From SHXR01 sp046160305 (GTDB lineage: Bacteria; Pseudomonadota; Gammaproteobacteria; Burkholderiales; SG8-39): a stretch of DNA of 64,000 nt. Position 1 is the first letter of the stretch, and each line of letters opens with the position of its first letter. The position numbers and the translations under genes were made by a program. The stretch is taken from positions 10,885-74,884 of the forward strand of contig JBJXGX010000160.1 of NCBI GenBank assembly GCA_046160305.1, written 5' to 3'. Shown here piece by piece: positions 8,617-16,727 of the stretch. Under the pieces are notes generated by a model. The model was not told the origin of the DNA. It was given only the letters and a program-made list of their open reading frames with translations, and made no database searches.

Positions 8617-9549
8617 ATGCGCATGAACAAGCCCCTCTCGGACGGTTGGTCGGCATCGAGAAAGGTGCTGGCCGGGCTCATGGCCGTGTTTGCGCTCGCG
8701 TTGGGCTCCGGATGTGCGTATCTCGAGGTCAAGCAGAAAGAGCTCATTTGGCGGCCGTCTGCGACCACATGGTGGTCGAACTTCGACGTCAAGGCCAATG
8801 GCGTTGAAGAGCTTTGGATCGCCCGCGATGGCAGCCCATCAGCCTCCCCCGAAGGGGCGGCGGACGAGAGCAACGGCGAGCGGCTTCATGCATGGTGGTG
8901 GCCGAATACGCGACCCGATGCGCCGGTGATGCTCTATCTGCACGGTGCGCGCTGGAATCTGCAGGGCAATGCGTTTCGCATCGCGCGCTTTCGCAGCATG
9001 GGGTTCTCGGTCCTCGCGATCGACTATCGCGGTTTTGGCAAGACGGGCGGTGACTTGCCGACCGAAGAGGACGCCTACGCCGATGCCGCCATCGCCTGGG
9101 TGCATCTGAAGAAACTCGTACCCGATGCGTCGCGCCGTTATGTCTATGGCCATTCTCTAGGCGGCGCGGTCGCGATCGATCTTGCTTCGCGCCACGACGA
9201 TCTGGCGGGAATCATCGTCGAGTCGACCTTCACGTCGATTCGTGACATGGCCGGCACCTATACGTTACTTCGGTTCCTGCCGATCGGCTTGATCCTGACG
9301 CAACGTTACGACTCGCTCGCGCGCATCGAAAAGGTCCAGGTCCCGAAGCTATTCGTCCATGGCGCGCGCGACACGTTCGTGCCGCCCTGGATGACGGAAC
9401 GGCTCTATGAGCGTGCCACGGGCGAGAAGCGGCTGCTGGTCGTGGAAGGCGCGAACCATAGCAACGCAACCGGCGTCGGCTTCGAACAGTACCGCACCGC
9501 GCTGCACGAGTTGTTTCGGATCAGCCCGCAGCGCAGCGCGGGCTTGTAG
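8617..9549 (+). CDS. Alpha/beta hydrolase, probable lipoprotein
   Basis: 310 residues from ATG 8617 (another ATG two codons later). An N-terminal hydrophobic stretch ends in the lipobox LGSGC (VLAGLMAVFALALGSGCAYL), so it is probably anchored to a membrane by lipid. Alpha/beta hydrolase core: 'MLYLHGARWNLQGNAFR' oxyanion region, 'FSVLAIDYRGFGKTGG', nucleophile elbow 'YGHSLGGAVAIDLA' (Ser), acid 'FVHGARDTFVPP', and His in 'VEGANHSN'. It resembles YfhR/BEM46-type serine hydrolases. It overlaps neither neighbour; the methyltransferase stop is 43 bp upstream. The substrate is unknown. Confidence 0.8.
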   Translation: MRMNKPLSDGWSASRKVLAGLMAVFALALGSGCAYLEVKQKELIWRPSATTWWSNFDVKANGVEELWIARDGSPSASPEGAADESNGERLHAWWWPNTRPDAPVMLYLHGARWNLQGNAFRIARFRSMGFSVLAIDYRGFGKTGGDLPTEEDAYADAAIAWVHLKKLVPDASRRYVYGHSLGGAVAIDLASRHDDLAGIIVESTFTSIRDMAGTYTLLRFLPIGLILTQRYDSLARIEKVQVPKLFVHGARDTFVPPWMTERLYERATGEKRLLVVEGANHSNATGVGFEQYRTALHELFRISPQRSAGL

Positions 9550-9568
9550 GTTCTCCCCCCTCTGGCTC

Positions 9569-9725
9569 GCTCAAAAATTGACCACGGAGGAAGCGGAGGG
9601 AAGGGAGGAAAAGCGCTGGAAAGTCGCGGATCGCGTCGTCGCAACTACTGTGCCGAAGCGTCGCCTCACTCCTCCTGCTTTTCCGCCGGCCTTTCCTCCT
9701 TTTCCCCCGTGGTCAATTTTTGAGC
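9569..9725. repeat. Intergenic inverted repeat, family A (ACCACGGAGG type)
   Basis: 19-bp perfect arms GCTCAAAAATTGACCACGG (9569-9587) and its complement (9707-9725). Inside them purine-rich GGAGG tracts face pyrimidine-rich CCTCC tracts, so the fold extends imperfectly inward. It lies between the lipoprotein hydrolase and the aminotransferase and contains no gene. Related purine-rich arms occur at 14584, 24682 and 28036. Confidence 0.75.
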
Positions 9726-9806
9726 CAAGCTTGAGCAAGGATTGAGGAAGGAGCGCAGATCCATCCGCGAATGTTATCCTTCGCGCTCGAATTTTCTGCC
9801 ATCCCC

Positions 9807-11027
9807 ATGCAGCAACACGCCCCTTCGTCTTCGCGCGTTTCGGTGGACACCTTGCCCCGCCCCGCGATCCGCGCGCTCGCGAGTTCGCGCATTCGCGAGG
9901 TCGCCAATGCGGCGATGGGCGATCCGGATGTGCTGCCGTTCTGGTTCGGCGAGCCTGATCTCGTGACACCGCAACCGATCCGCGATGCGGCGGTGCGCGC
10001 CTTGGCCGAGGGCGATACGTTCTATCACCAGAACCTCGGGATTCCCGCCTTGCGGGAGTCGATTGCGTCCTATGTGTCCGGCCTGCATGGCCCGATCGAC
10101 ATTGATCGGATCGCGGTCACGAGCTCCGGTGTACACGGCCTGATGCTGGTGCATCAGGCGCTGGTCGATCCTGGATCGCGCGTGGTGATCGTCACGCCGG
10201 TCTGGCCGAATCTCACCGAAGGTCCGCGCATTCTGGGCGCGGATGTCGTGCGTGTTCCGCTTTCGCCCACGGTGAGCGGCTGGCGGCTTGATCTCGATCG
10301 ACTGCTCGCGGCGCTCACCTCCGATACCCGCGCGCTCGTCATCAATTCACCGAACAATCCGACCGGATGGGTGATCGAGGCGGCCGCGCAGCGCACGATC
10401 CTCGCGCATTGCCGGCGGCACGGCATCTGGATCGTCGCGGACGATGTGTACGAGCGTGTGTCATACACGTCGAATGTCGCCTCCTCGTTTCTCGCGATCG
10501 CCGATAGCGAGGATCGCGTCATCTCGGTCAACAGCTTTTCCAAGTCGTGGTTGATGACCGGCTGGCGATTGGGCTGGATCGTCGCGCCCGCGCCCCTGAT
10601 CGCTGAGCTGCCGAAGCTGATCGAGTACAACACGTCGTGCGCGCCGGGCTTCGTTCAGCAGGCGGGCATCGAAGCGATCCGCCGGACGGGCGATGTCGTT
10701 CCCGCGATGCAAGCGCGCATGCTTGAGGCCCGCGATCATCTCTACCGGTTGCTCCAGATGCTGCCCGAAGTCGAAGTCACCGTGCCACCCGGGGCGATGT
10801 ATCTGTTCTTCCGGGTGAAGGGTGTGCGCGACTCCCTTGCGCTCGCCAAGCACCTGGTCGCGAACGCGAAGATCGGCCTTGCCCCGGGTATCGCGTTTGG
10901 CGCCGAGGGCGAAGGGTTTCTCAGGTGGTGCTTCGCCGCCTCGACCGAGCGCCTGTCAGAGGGTGTCATGCGCCTTAAGCGCGGCATCCGCACGGTAGAC
11001 CGCGGGGAAATCAAGTGGGAAAAATGA
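9807..11027 (+). CDS. Pyridoxal-phosphate-dependent aminotransferase, class I/II
   Basis: 406 residues from ATG 9807 (MQQHAPSSSRVSVD). An ATG at 9771 would add 12 residues. Fold type I aminotransferase: 'LPFWFGEPDLVTPQPIRDA', 'FYHQNLGIPALRESIA', 'SGVHGLMLVHQALVDPG', 'VINSPNNPTGWV' (PLP and substrate contact), 'IWIVADDVYERV' (Asp to PLP N1), 'VNSFSKSWLMTGWRLGW' (Schiff-base Lys), and the C-terminal Arg in 'FLRWCFAAS'. It resembles aspartate/aromatic aminotransferases of the AspC/DapL-like group; the amino acid substrate is not fixed. The stop overlaps the first bases of the inverted repeat at 11026. Confidence 0.85.
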   Translation: MQQHAPSSSRVSVDTLPRPAIRALASSRIREVANAAMGDPDVLPFWFGEPDLVTPQPIRDAAVRALAEGDTFYHQNLGIPALRESIASYVSGLHGPIDIDRIAVTSSGVHGLMLVHQALVDPGSRVVIVTPVWPNLTEGPRILGADVVRVPLSPTVSGWRLDLDRLLAALTSDTRALVINSPNNPTGWVIEAAAQRTILAHCRRHGIWIVADDVYERVSYTSNVASSFLAIADSEDRVISVNSFSKSWLMTGWRLGWIVAPAPLIAELPKLIEYNTSCAPGFVQQAGIEAIRRTGDVVPAMQARMLEARDHLYRLLQMLPEVEVTVPPGAMYLFFRVKGVRDSLALAKHLVANAKIGLAPGIAFGAEGEGFLRWCFAASTERLSEGVMRLKRGIRTVDRGEIKWEK

Positions 11028-11152
11028 ACCACCAAGGCACCAAGGCACCAAGTGGAATCCGCGGATCGTCGGAGGTGTATCGTGTTCCTCTCATGCGGGG
11101 CCCGCGCTTGGGACCCCGTGCCTTTCTTGGTGCCTTGGTGCCTTGGTGGTTC
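11026..11152. repeat. Perfect 27-bp inverted repeat, family B (CCAAGGCA type)
   Basis: A left arm at 11026-11052 (two and a half CCAAGGCA units) is exactly complementary to 11126-11152. The loop is 73 bp. It starts at the aminotransferase stop codon and ends 33 bp before acuI. It is probably a mobile or REP-like intergenic element; it could also attenuate transcription. Confidence 0.75.
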
Positions 11153-11185
11153 AATACTCTTTCGTAACATAACCAACGGATAACC

Positions 11186-12169
11186 ATGTTCAAAGCGATC
11201 CTCCTCGACAAATCGGATGCGGGCTTCGACGCCAAGCTCACCGAGCTCGATGACAGTGCACTGCCCGAGGGCGATGTCACGGTTCGGGTCGAGTATTCCA
11301 CCGTCAACTACAAGGACGGTCTGGCAATCACCAACAAATCCCCCGTCGTGCGCAAATGGCCGATGGTGCCCGGGATCGATTTGGCCGGGACGGTGGAGGC
11401 GAGCAGCGCCGCCGCCTTTGCAGTGGGATCACGCGTGGTCCTGAATGGCTGGGGCGTCGGGGAGGGACATTGGGGCGGCCTTGCACAGAAAGCGCGCCTC
11501 AAAGCGAGTTGGCTGATTCCATTGCCGGCATCGATCACGTCGCGCCAGGCTATGAGCATCGGCACGGCGGGCTATACGGCGATGCTTTGCATGCTTGGAT
11601 TGGAGAAGCAGGGCGTCAAGCCCGAGCAAGGCGAAGTGCTCGTGACCGGCGCCGCGGGCGGTGTCGGATCGGTTGCCGTCGCGCTGCTGGCGGCACGCGG
11701 GTTCAAGGTGGTCGCTTCCACGCGCCGTATGAACGAGGAAACGTATTTGAAGCGTCTCGGTGCGAATGAGCTGATCGATGCCGCCACGCTATCGGCGCCA
11801 GGCAAACCGTTGGCGCGCGAGCGCTGGGCCGGCGTAGTGGACACGGTTGGCAGCCACACGCTCGTCAATGCTTGCGCGGCGATGAAGGTTCGCGGGGTCG
11901 TGACCGCGTGCGGACTCGCGCAGGGCATGGATTTCCCCGCGACCGTGGCGCCCTTCATCCTGCGCGGCGTGACCTTGGTCGGTATCGACAGCGTCATGGC
12001 GCCACAGGCTGAGCGCATCGAAGCCTGGACCCGGCTTGCGAGCGACCTTGATCCGGCCAGGCTTGCATCGATGACCACGGAAATCAGCCTCGCCCAGGCG
12101 CTCGATGCCGGCCGCGATATCGTCGCCGGCAAGATTCGCGGTCGTGTCGTCGTCGATGTCAATCGTTAG
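11186..12169 (+). CDS. acuI: Acrylyl-CoA reductase (NADPH) AcuI/YhdH family oxidoreductase
   Basis: 327 residues. The medium-chain dehydrogenase subfamily YhdH/AcuI is recognisable from its N-terminus (MFKAILLDKSDAGFDAKL), 'VEYSTVNYKDGLAIT', 'VRKWPMVPGIDLAGTV', 'GWGVGEGHWGGLAQ', the nucleotide-binding 'EVLVTGAAGGVGSVAVALLA' and 'GVVTACGLAQGMDFPATVAPFILRGV'. No zinc ligands are present, as expected for the family. Known members reduce acryloyl-CoA to propionyl-CoA with NADPH in dimethylsulfoniopropionate or 3-hydroxypropionate metabolism, or detoxify acrylyl-CoA. No DMSP genes are seen nearby, so detoxification or propionate-type metabolism is more likely. Confidence 0.85.
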   Translation: MFKAILLDKSDAGFDAKLTELDDSALPEGDVTVRVEYSTVNYKDGLAITNKSPVVRKWPMVPGIDLAGTVEASSAAAFAVGSRVVLNGWGVGEGHWGGLAQKARLKASWLIPLPASITSRQAMSIGTAGYTAMLCMLGLEKQGVKPEQGEVLVTGAAGGVGSVAVALLAARGFKVVASTRRMNEETYLKRLGANELIDAATLSAPGKPLARERWAGVVDTVGSHTLVNACAAMKVRGVVTACGLAQGMDFPATVAPFILRGVTLVGIDSVMAPQAERIEAWTRLASDLDPARLASMTTEISLAQALDAGRDIVAGKIRGRVVVDVNR

Positions 12170-12254
12170 AAATCCGCGCCACGTCACGCCGAGAGCGCTG
12201 CACGAAATCAATCAGCATCCCATCAACCATGTTGCAACCAAAAGGAAGAGCACG

Positions 12255-13106
12255 ATGAAAGGATTCAACCCCACATGGGCCGCGTTCACGCTGGCCGGTT
12301 TGATGGGCGCAAGCGCTGCGTTCGGGCAGGCGCCCGCGAAGAATGAATTTCAACCCGAGGTCGGGCAGGCCGGCAAAGATGTCATCTGGGTCCCGACGCC
12401 GGATTCCCTCGTGGCCAAAATGCTTGCAATGGCCAAGGTCACGGCGAACGATTTCGTGATCGATCTTGGCTCGGGAGATGGCCGTACCGTCATTGCCGCG
12501 GCGAAGATCGGCGCCACCGCGGAAGGCATCGAGTACAACCCCGAGATGGTGTCGCTTTCGACGAAACGCGCGGCAGAAGCCGGTGTTGCCGCGAAAGCGA
12601 AATTCATGAAGGCCGATATTTTCGAGAGCGATTTTTCGAAGGCGACGGTCATCACGATGTATCTGCTGCCCGAGCTCAACTTGCGGTTGCGTCCGAAGCT
12701 GCTCGACATGAAACCAGGCACCCGCCTCGTCTCGCATGCCTTCACCATGGGTGAGTGGGACCCCGATGAACAGGCAACCATTGATGGCCGGAACGCAATG
12801 CTCTGGATCGTGCCCGCGAAGGCGCAGGGCATCTGGACGCTCCGCCCATCCGCGGGCAACAGCGCGGCGACGTACGAAGTCGCACTGACCCAGGCGTTTC
12901 AGAAATTGTCGGGCACGGTTCGACAGGGGCAGCATTCGGCGAAAGTCGAAGACGGACTGGTCAACGGCGAGCAGGTCGTGTTCAGTTTCATTGATGCGCG
13001 TGGCGCGAAGCAGCGATTTTCCGGCAAGCAAAGCGCGAGCCGGTTGGAGGGTTCGCTCTCGGCTGGAAACGTTGCCGAGATGAAGTGGATCGCCGAGCGG
13101 AAATAG
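12255..13106 (+). CDS. Exported SAM-methyltransferase-like protein with extra C-terminal domain
   Basis: 283 residues from ATG 12255, preceded by GGAAGAG. Signal peptide MKGFNPTWAAFTLAGLMGAS with likely cleavage after FGQA. Residues about 40-185 parallel the protein at 7989: 'DVIWVPTPDSLVAKML', motif I 'VIDLGSGDGRTVIAAA', 'EGIEYNPEMV', 'ATVITMYLLPELNLRLRPKL', 'PGTRLVSHAFTMGEW'. The last about 90 residues ('GIWTLRPSAGNSAATYEVALTQ...FSGKQSASRLEGSLS') form an additional beta-rich domain absent from the shorter paralogue. The substrate and how SAM would be reached outside the cytoplasm are unknown. Confidence 0.72.
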   Translation: MKGFNPTWAAFTLAGLMGASAAFGQAPAKNEFQPEVGQAGKDVIWVPTPDSLVAKMLAMAKVTANDFVIDLGSGDGRTVIAAAKIGATAEGIEYNPEMVSLSTKRAAEAGVAAKAKFMKADIFESDFSKATVITMYLLPELNLRLRPKLLDMKPGTRLVSHAFTMGEWDPDEQATIDGRNAMLWIVPAKAQGIWTLRPSAGNSAATYEVALTQAFQKLSGTVRQGQHSAKVEDGLVNGEQVVFSFIDARGAKQRFSGKQSASRLEGSLSAGNVAEMKWIAERK

Positions 13107-13135
13107 GCGATCAAACCCGTGGCGCGCGCACGACC

Positions 13136-14557
13136 GTGATCGACGAGAATCTTTGCTTTCTCGACGCGGTCGCGCTCGCGCGTTTGATTCGCGTAGGCGA
13201 GGTGTCGGCATGGGAAGTCATGCACGCCCATCTTGCCCAGATCGAGCGCGTCAATCCGGAGGTCAATGCGGTCGTAACGTTGGTCGCGGATCGTGCGCTC
13301 GCCTGGGCGCGCGATCTTGACGATCGCCGGGCGCGCGGCGCAACGCTTGGGCCCTTGCACGGATTGCCGGTTGCGCATAAGGATCTGGTCAACACCAAAG
13401 GCATCCGCACGACATTGGGGTCACTCGTCTTCAAGGATTTTGTTCCCGACGAAGATCATCTGATCGTTACCCGATTGCGCGAAGCGGGTGCGATCACCTT
13501 GGGCAAGACCAACACACCCGAGTTCGGCGCCGGCTCCCAGACCTTCAACAAGGTATTCGGCGCCACCCGCAATCCCTATGATCTCTCGCGCACCTGCGGT
13601 GGTTCCAGCGGCGGTGCGGCCGTGGCGCTTGCGTGCGGCATGGTGCCGATTGCCGATGGGAGCGATCTTGGTGGCTCACTTCGTAATCCGGCGAATTTCT
13701 GCAACATCGTCGGCATGCGGCCTTCTGCTGGTCGCGTACCGGCGTACCCCAATGCCAACGGCTGGTATTCGCTCAGCGTGTTGGGGCCGATGGCGCGGTC
13801 GGTGAGCGATGTGGCGCTGATGTTGTCGGCGATCGCCGGACCGGATTCGCGCTCACCGATTTCATTGGAGGCGCCCGGGGCAACGTTCGCACCGCCCCTC
13901 GATCGGGATTTCCGGGGAACGCGGATTGCTTTCTCCGCCGATTTCGCAAAGATCATTCCGGTCGAGCCGGCGGTTGTGAATGCGATTGCGCCGCACCGGT
14001 CGACATTCGAATCCCTCGGTTGTGTCGTCGACGAGGCGCTGCCTGATTTCACCGACGCGAACGAGATTTTCGGGCGCCTGCGGGCCTATCAATACGAGAG
14101 CAATTTCGGCGCGCTGGTCGATCGTCATCGCGACCTGATCAAAGACACGGTGATCTGGAATATCGAAGAGGGGCGCAAGCTCTCCGGTCCGGATATCGCC
14201 GAGGCGGAGCGCCTGCGCACCGCGCTTTTCCGGCGCGTGCATGCGTTCTTCGAGCACTACGCATTTCTTGTGCTGCCGGTGAGCCAGGTGTTGCCGTTCG
14301 ATATCGATACGCCCTATGTGAAGGCGATCAATGGCGTGCCGATGCAAACGTACATCGATTGGATGCGCTCCTGCATCTACATTACGGTGACCGGGCATCC
14401 GGCGATATCGGTGCCCTGCGGATTCTCACCCGATGGATTGCCGGTGGGTTTGCAGATCGTCGGACGCTATCGGGATGATCGCGGCGTGCTGGAGCTGGCG
14501 TATGCGTTCGAGCAGGCGACGCGGGTGGGGGAGCGGCGTCCTGCGGTCGCTCTCTAA
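13136..14557 (+). CDS. Amidase signature family enzyme
   Basis: 473 residues from GTG 13136 (MIDENLCFLDAVALARLIRVGEVS). A GTG at 13085, inside the preceding gene, would give a 17-residue longer protein. The Ser-cisSer-Lys triad is visible: Lys in 'GLPVAHKDLVNTKG', cis-Ser in 'CGGSSGGAAVALA', and the nucleophile Ser in 'GSDLGGSLRNPANFCN'. It hydrolyses a C-N amide bond. It is related to GatA and to catabolic amidases, but no gatB/gatC is adjacent, so a catabolic role is likely. 30 bp separate it from the methyltransferase-like gene. Confidence 0.85.
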   Translation: MIDENLCFLDAVALARLIRVGEVSAWEVMHAHLAQIERVNPEVNAVVTLVADRALAWARDLDDRRARGATLGPLHGLPVAHKDLVNTKGIRTTLGSLVFKDFVPDEDHLIVTRLREAGAITLGKTNTPEFGAGSQTFNKVFGATRNPYDLSRTCGGSSGGAAVALACGMVPIADGSDLGGSLRNPANFCNIVGMRPSAGRVPAYPNANGWYSLSVLGPMARSVSDVALMLSAIAGPDSRSPISLEAPGATFAPPLDRDFRGTRIAFSADFAKIIPVEPAVVNAIAPHRSTFESLGCVVDEALPDFTDANEIFGRLRAYQYESNFGALVDRHRDLIKDTVIWNIEEGRKLSGPDIAEAERLRTALFRRVHAFFEHYAFLVLPVSQVLPFDIDTPYVKAINGVPMQTYIDWMRSCIYITVTGHPAISVPCGFSPDGLPVGLQIVGRYRDDRGVLELAYAFEQATRVGERRPAVAL

Positions 14558-14583
14558 AGCGTACACATGTCTGAATCGTCCCA

Positions 14584-14745
14584 ATGGAACACGGAGGACG
14601 CAGAGGGGAAAGGAGAGGACGCGGAGGAATTCGATGGCGTTCGCGATCAGGGTTGGTCCTCGTCCAAGTGATCGAACGGGGAGAACCCGCTCGGGACAGG
14701 CCCTTCGACAAGCAGAGGACAGGCCCTTCGAAGCCTTGCCCGCGG
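14584..14745. repeat. Remnants of intergenic repeat families
   Basis: 14584-14632 carries a single purine-rich arm (ACACGGAGGACGCAGAGG then GGACGCGGAGG) of the family seen at 9569 and 24682, without a facing arm. Further on, GACAGGCCCTTCGA occurs twice (about 14697 and 14723). It matches part of the CCTTCGACAGGCTCAGGG-type inverted repeat at 20987-21092. No gene is present between 14558 and 14770. Confidence 0.5.
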
Positions 14746-14770
14746 AAACCGCATAGTCCGTTCACGCCCC

Positions 14771-15718
14771 ATGAGCCACTCGTTACCGTTTCTCGCCGCT
14801 GACGAGATTCATCGCGCGCTTGATTTCCGGTTGCTCACCGACGCGCTTGCCGAGGCGTTTCGCGTCGGCGCCGAGGTGCCGGTGCGCCATGCGCATTCGG
14901 TGAACGGCGCCGGCGATGGCAAGCTCCTGCTGATGCCCGCATGGCGCCCCGATGAATCGATCGGCATCAAGATCGTCACCGTGTTTCCGGGCAATCGGGC
15001 GCACGGGGTACCTACGGTCGGCGCCCTCTACATCTTGCTGGATGGTGCGACCGGTCATCCGGTGGCGCTGCTGGATGGCGAGGCGATTACGCTCAGGCGG
15101 ACCGGCGCCGCGTCAGCGCTCGCCGCGCGTTACCTTGCGCGACCCGATGCCCGCATATTGCTCGTTGTGGGAACCGGCGTATTGGCGCCCTTTATGGCGC
15201 GTGCCCATGCTGCGAATCATTCGTTCGATCGCGTCCTGGTGTGGGGTCGTAGTGATCCGCGTGTCCATGTGCTCGTCGCGCGACTCGCGGCGGACGGCCT
15301 GCCTGCGGAAGCTGCCGGTGATATCGATGCCGCAATGGCGGTCGCCGACATCGTCACCTGCGCGACCACGTCGATGGAACCGATCATCCACGGACACCAA
15401 CTGCGCCCGGGCATGCATCTTGACCTGGTCGGCGGGTTCACGCCCCAGATGCGCGAAACGGACGATGCCTGCCTCGCCCGCACCAGCGTTTTCGTTGACA
15501 CGATTGCCGGCGCGCTCAAAGAGGCCGGTGATCTCGTCCAGCCCATTGCGGCGGGGACGTTTTCGCGTGGCGAGGTGCGGGGTGAACTAGCCGACCTCGT
15601 GACCGGACGTCATGTCGGCCGGCAGCGTGCCGATGAGATCACGCTATTCAAATCGGTGGGTACCGCACTCGAGGATCTCGCGGCGGCGCGCCTCGCGTTC
15701 GATCGGCGTGCGGGATAG
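14771..15718 (+). CDS. Ornithine cyclodeaminase / mu-crystallin family protein
   Basis: 315 residues. 'LPFLAADEIHRALDFRLLTDALAEAF', 'LLLMPAWRPDESIGIKIVTVFP' (substrate-site Lys), 'LLDGATGHPVALLDGEAITLRRTGAASALAARYLAR' and the NAD-binding stretch 'ARILLVVGTGVLAPFMARAH' are characteristic. The usual GxGxxA reads GTGVLA. 'DIVTCATTSMEPIIHGHQLRPGMHLDLVGGF' closes the active site. Members include ornithine cyclodeaminase, alanine dehydrogenase and imine (ketimine) reductases. The subfamily cannot be fixed, though the context with amidase and aminotransferase genes suggests amino-acid or amide catabolism. Confidence 0.82.
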   Translation: MSHSLPFLAADEIHRALDFRLLTDALAEAFRVGAEVPVRHAHSVNGAGDGKLLLMPAWRPDESIGIKIVTVFPGNRAHGVPTVGALYILLDGATGHPVALLDGEAITLRRTGAASALAARYLARPDARILLVVGTGVLAPFMARAHAANHSFDRVLVWGRSDPRVHVLVARLAADGLPAEAAGDIDAAMAVADIVTCATTSMEPIIHGHQLRPGMHLDLVGGFTPQMRETDDACLARTSVFVDTIAGALKEAGDLVQPIAAGTFSRGEVRGELADLVTGRHVGRQRADEITLFKSVGTALEDLAAARLAFDRRAG

Positions 15719-15782
15719 GTCGTGCGAGATCCTCGTGTCGCCGCGCGCTATGCCAAGACCGCAACCGCCTCGATTGCAACCT

Positions 15783-16571
15783 TCATGCGTTCGCCGTCGC
15801 CGCGAATTCCCGAAACACCTTGACGAAATGATCGGGCTTTTCCGTCTGGGGCAGATGCCCGCATGCCGGCACGATATCGACCCGCGCATGCGGAATCAGT
15901 TTCTTGAACGCCGCGGCGTATCCGGACGGGAGGATCTTGTCGCTGTCGCCCCACACGATTTGGGTTGGGACCTTGATCCGGTGCAGCCACTTGTGCAGAT
16001 GCGGATCGAACAGGCGCGGTTCCCAGGCGAGCTTCGCGGTGGCGTGATAGTTCTTGATCGACACCTCGACCTGTTCCGGAGTGGGCGGGACGGACAGCAG
16101 CCGATCGGCAATCGTCTGATCATGGAATAGATTGCGCACGCGCTCCTCGGGCGTCCAGAGAAAGAGATCCCCTCTTTTCAGGCCCTGCGAATAGATGCCG
16201 GAAGGTCCGATCACGCTCATTGCGCGAATGCGTTCGGCGCTCCGGACCGCGATCTCCAGGGCGAGCCATCCGCCGATCGAGCTGCCGACCAGGAACACCT
16301 TGCGCAGATCGAGCTGCTCCATCACATCGAGATAGAAGTAGGCGAGATCGTGGATATTGTCCATCCACTCGGGTTCATCCGATGCGCCAAAGCCAGGATG
16401 CTCCGGGACGAGCACCTCGTAGTTCTTGGCCAGCTCGGACATGAACGGCTGCACCATGGCCGCGCCGCCCGCGCCGTGCAGAAACAAGAGCGTCGGGCCG
16501 CTACCGCCACGCTTGAGGGTGAAACGGCAGCCGTTGGTCGTGAGTACGTCGGATTTGAAGGTCGCAGTCAT
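15783..16571 (-). CDS. Alpha/beta fold hydrolase
   Basis: 262 residues. 'LLFLHGAGGAAMVQPFMSEL' forms the oxyanion segment, then 'YEVLVPEHPGFGASDEPEW', nucleophile elbow 'VFLVGSSIGGWLALEIA' (Ser), acid 'IVWGDSDKILP' and catalytic His in 'ACGHLPQTEKPDHF'. It resembles meta-cleavage product hydrolases and soluble epoxide hydrolase-like enzymes. It is convergent with the ornithine cyclodeaminase gene. Directly after its TGA, overlapping as ATGA, a 12-codon out-of-frame tail resembling the end of a RidA protein is present (15748-15786). Confidence 0.82.
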   Translation of the reverse strand: MTATFKSDVLTTNGCRFTLKRGGSGPTLLFLHGAGGAAMVQPFMSELAKNYEVLVPEHPGFGASDEPEWMDNIHDLAYFYLDVMEQLDLRKVFLVGSSIGGWLALEIAVRSAERIRAMSVIGPSGIYSQGLKRGDLFLWTPEERVRNLFHDQTIADRLLSVPPTPEQVEVSIKNYHATAKLAWEPRLFDPHLHKWLHRIKVPTQIVWGDSDKILPSGYAAAFKKLIPHARVDIVPACGHLPQTEKPDHFVKVFREFAATANA

Positions 16572-16727
16572 GCAGTGTCATCAGAGTTGGAAGGGTCGGG
16601 TGCCTGTTTATTCTGTCGGCGCGTGATTGTCAATCTCGACGGCGATCCGTGGCGACGGTGACTGGCGGATCGGGCGGCGTAGAATCGCGCTCGCCGACAT
16701 TCAATCGAAACGGGAGCCACCCTTATC

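Noticed and set aside
13136..14557. Calling the amidase GatA of the tRNA amidotransferase
   Set aside because: No gatB or gatC adjoins either amidase gene, and the neighbours are catabolic.
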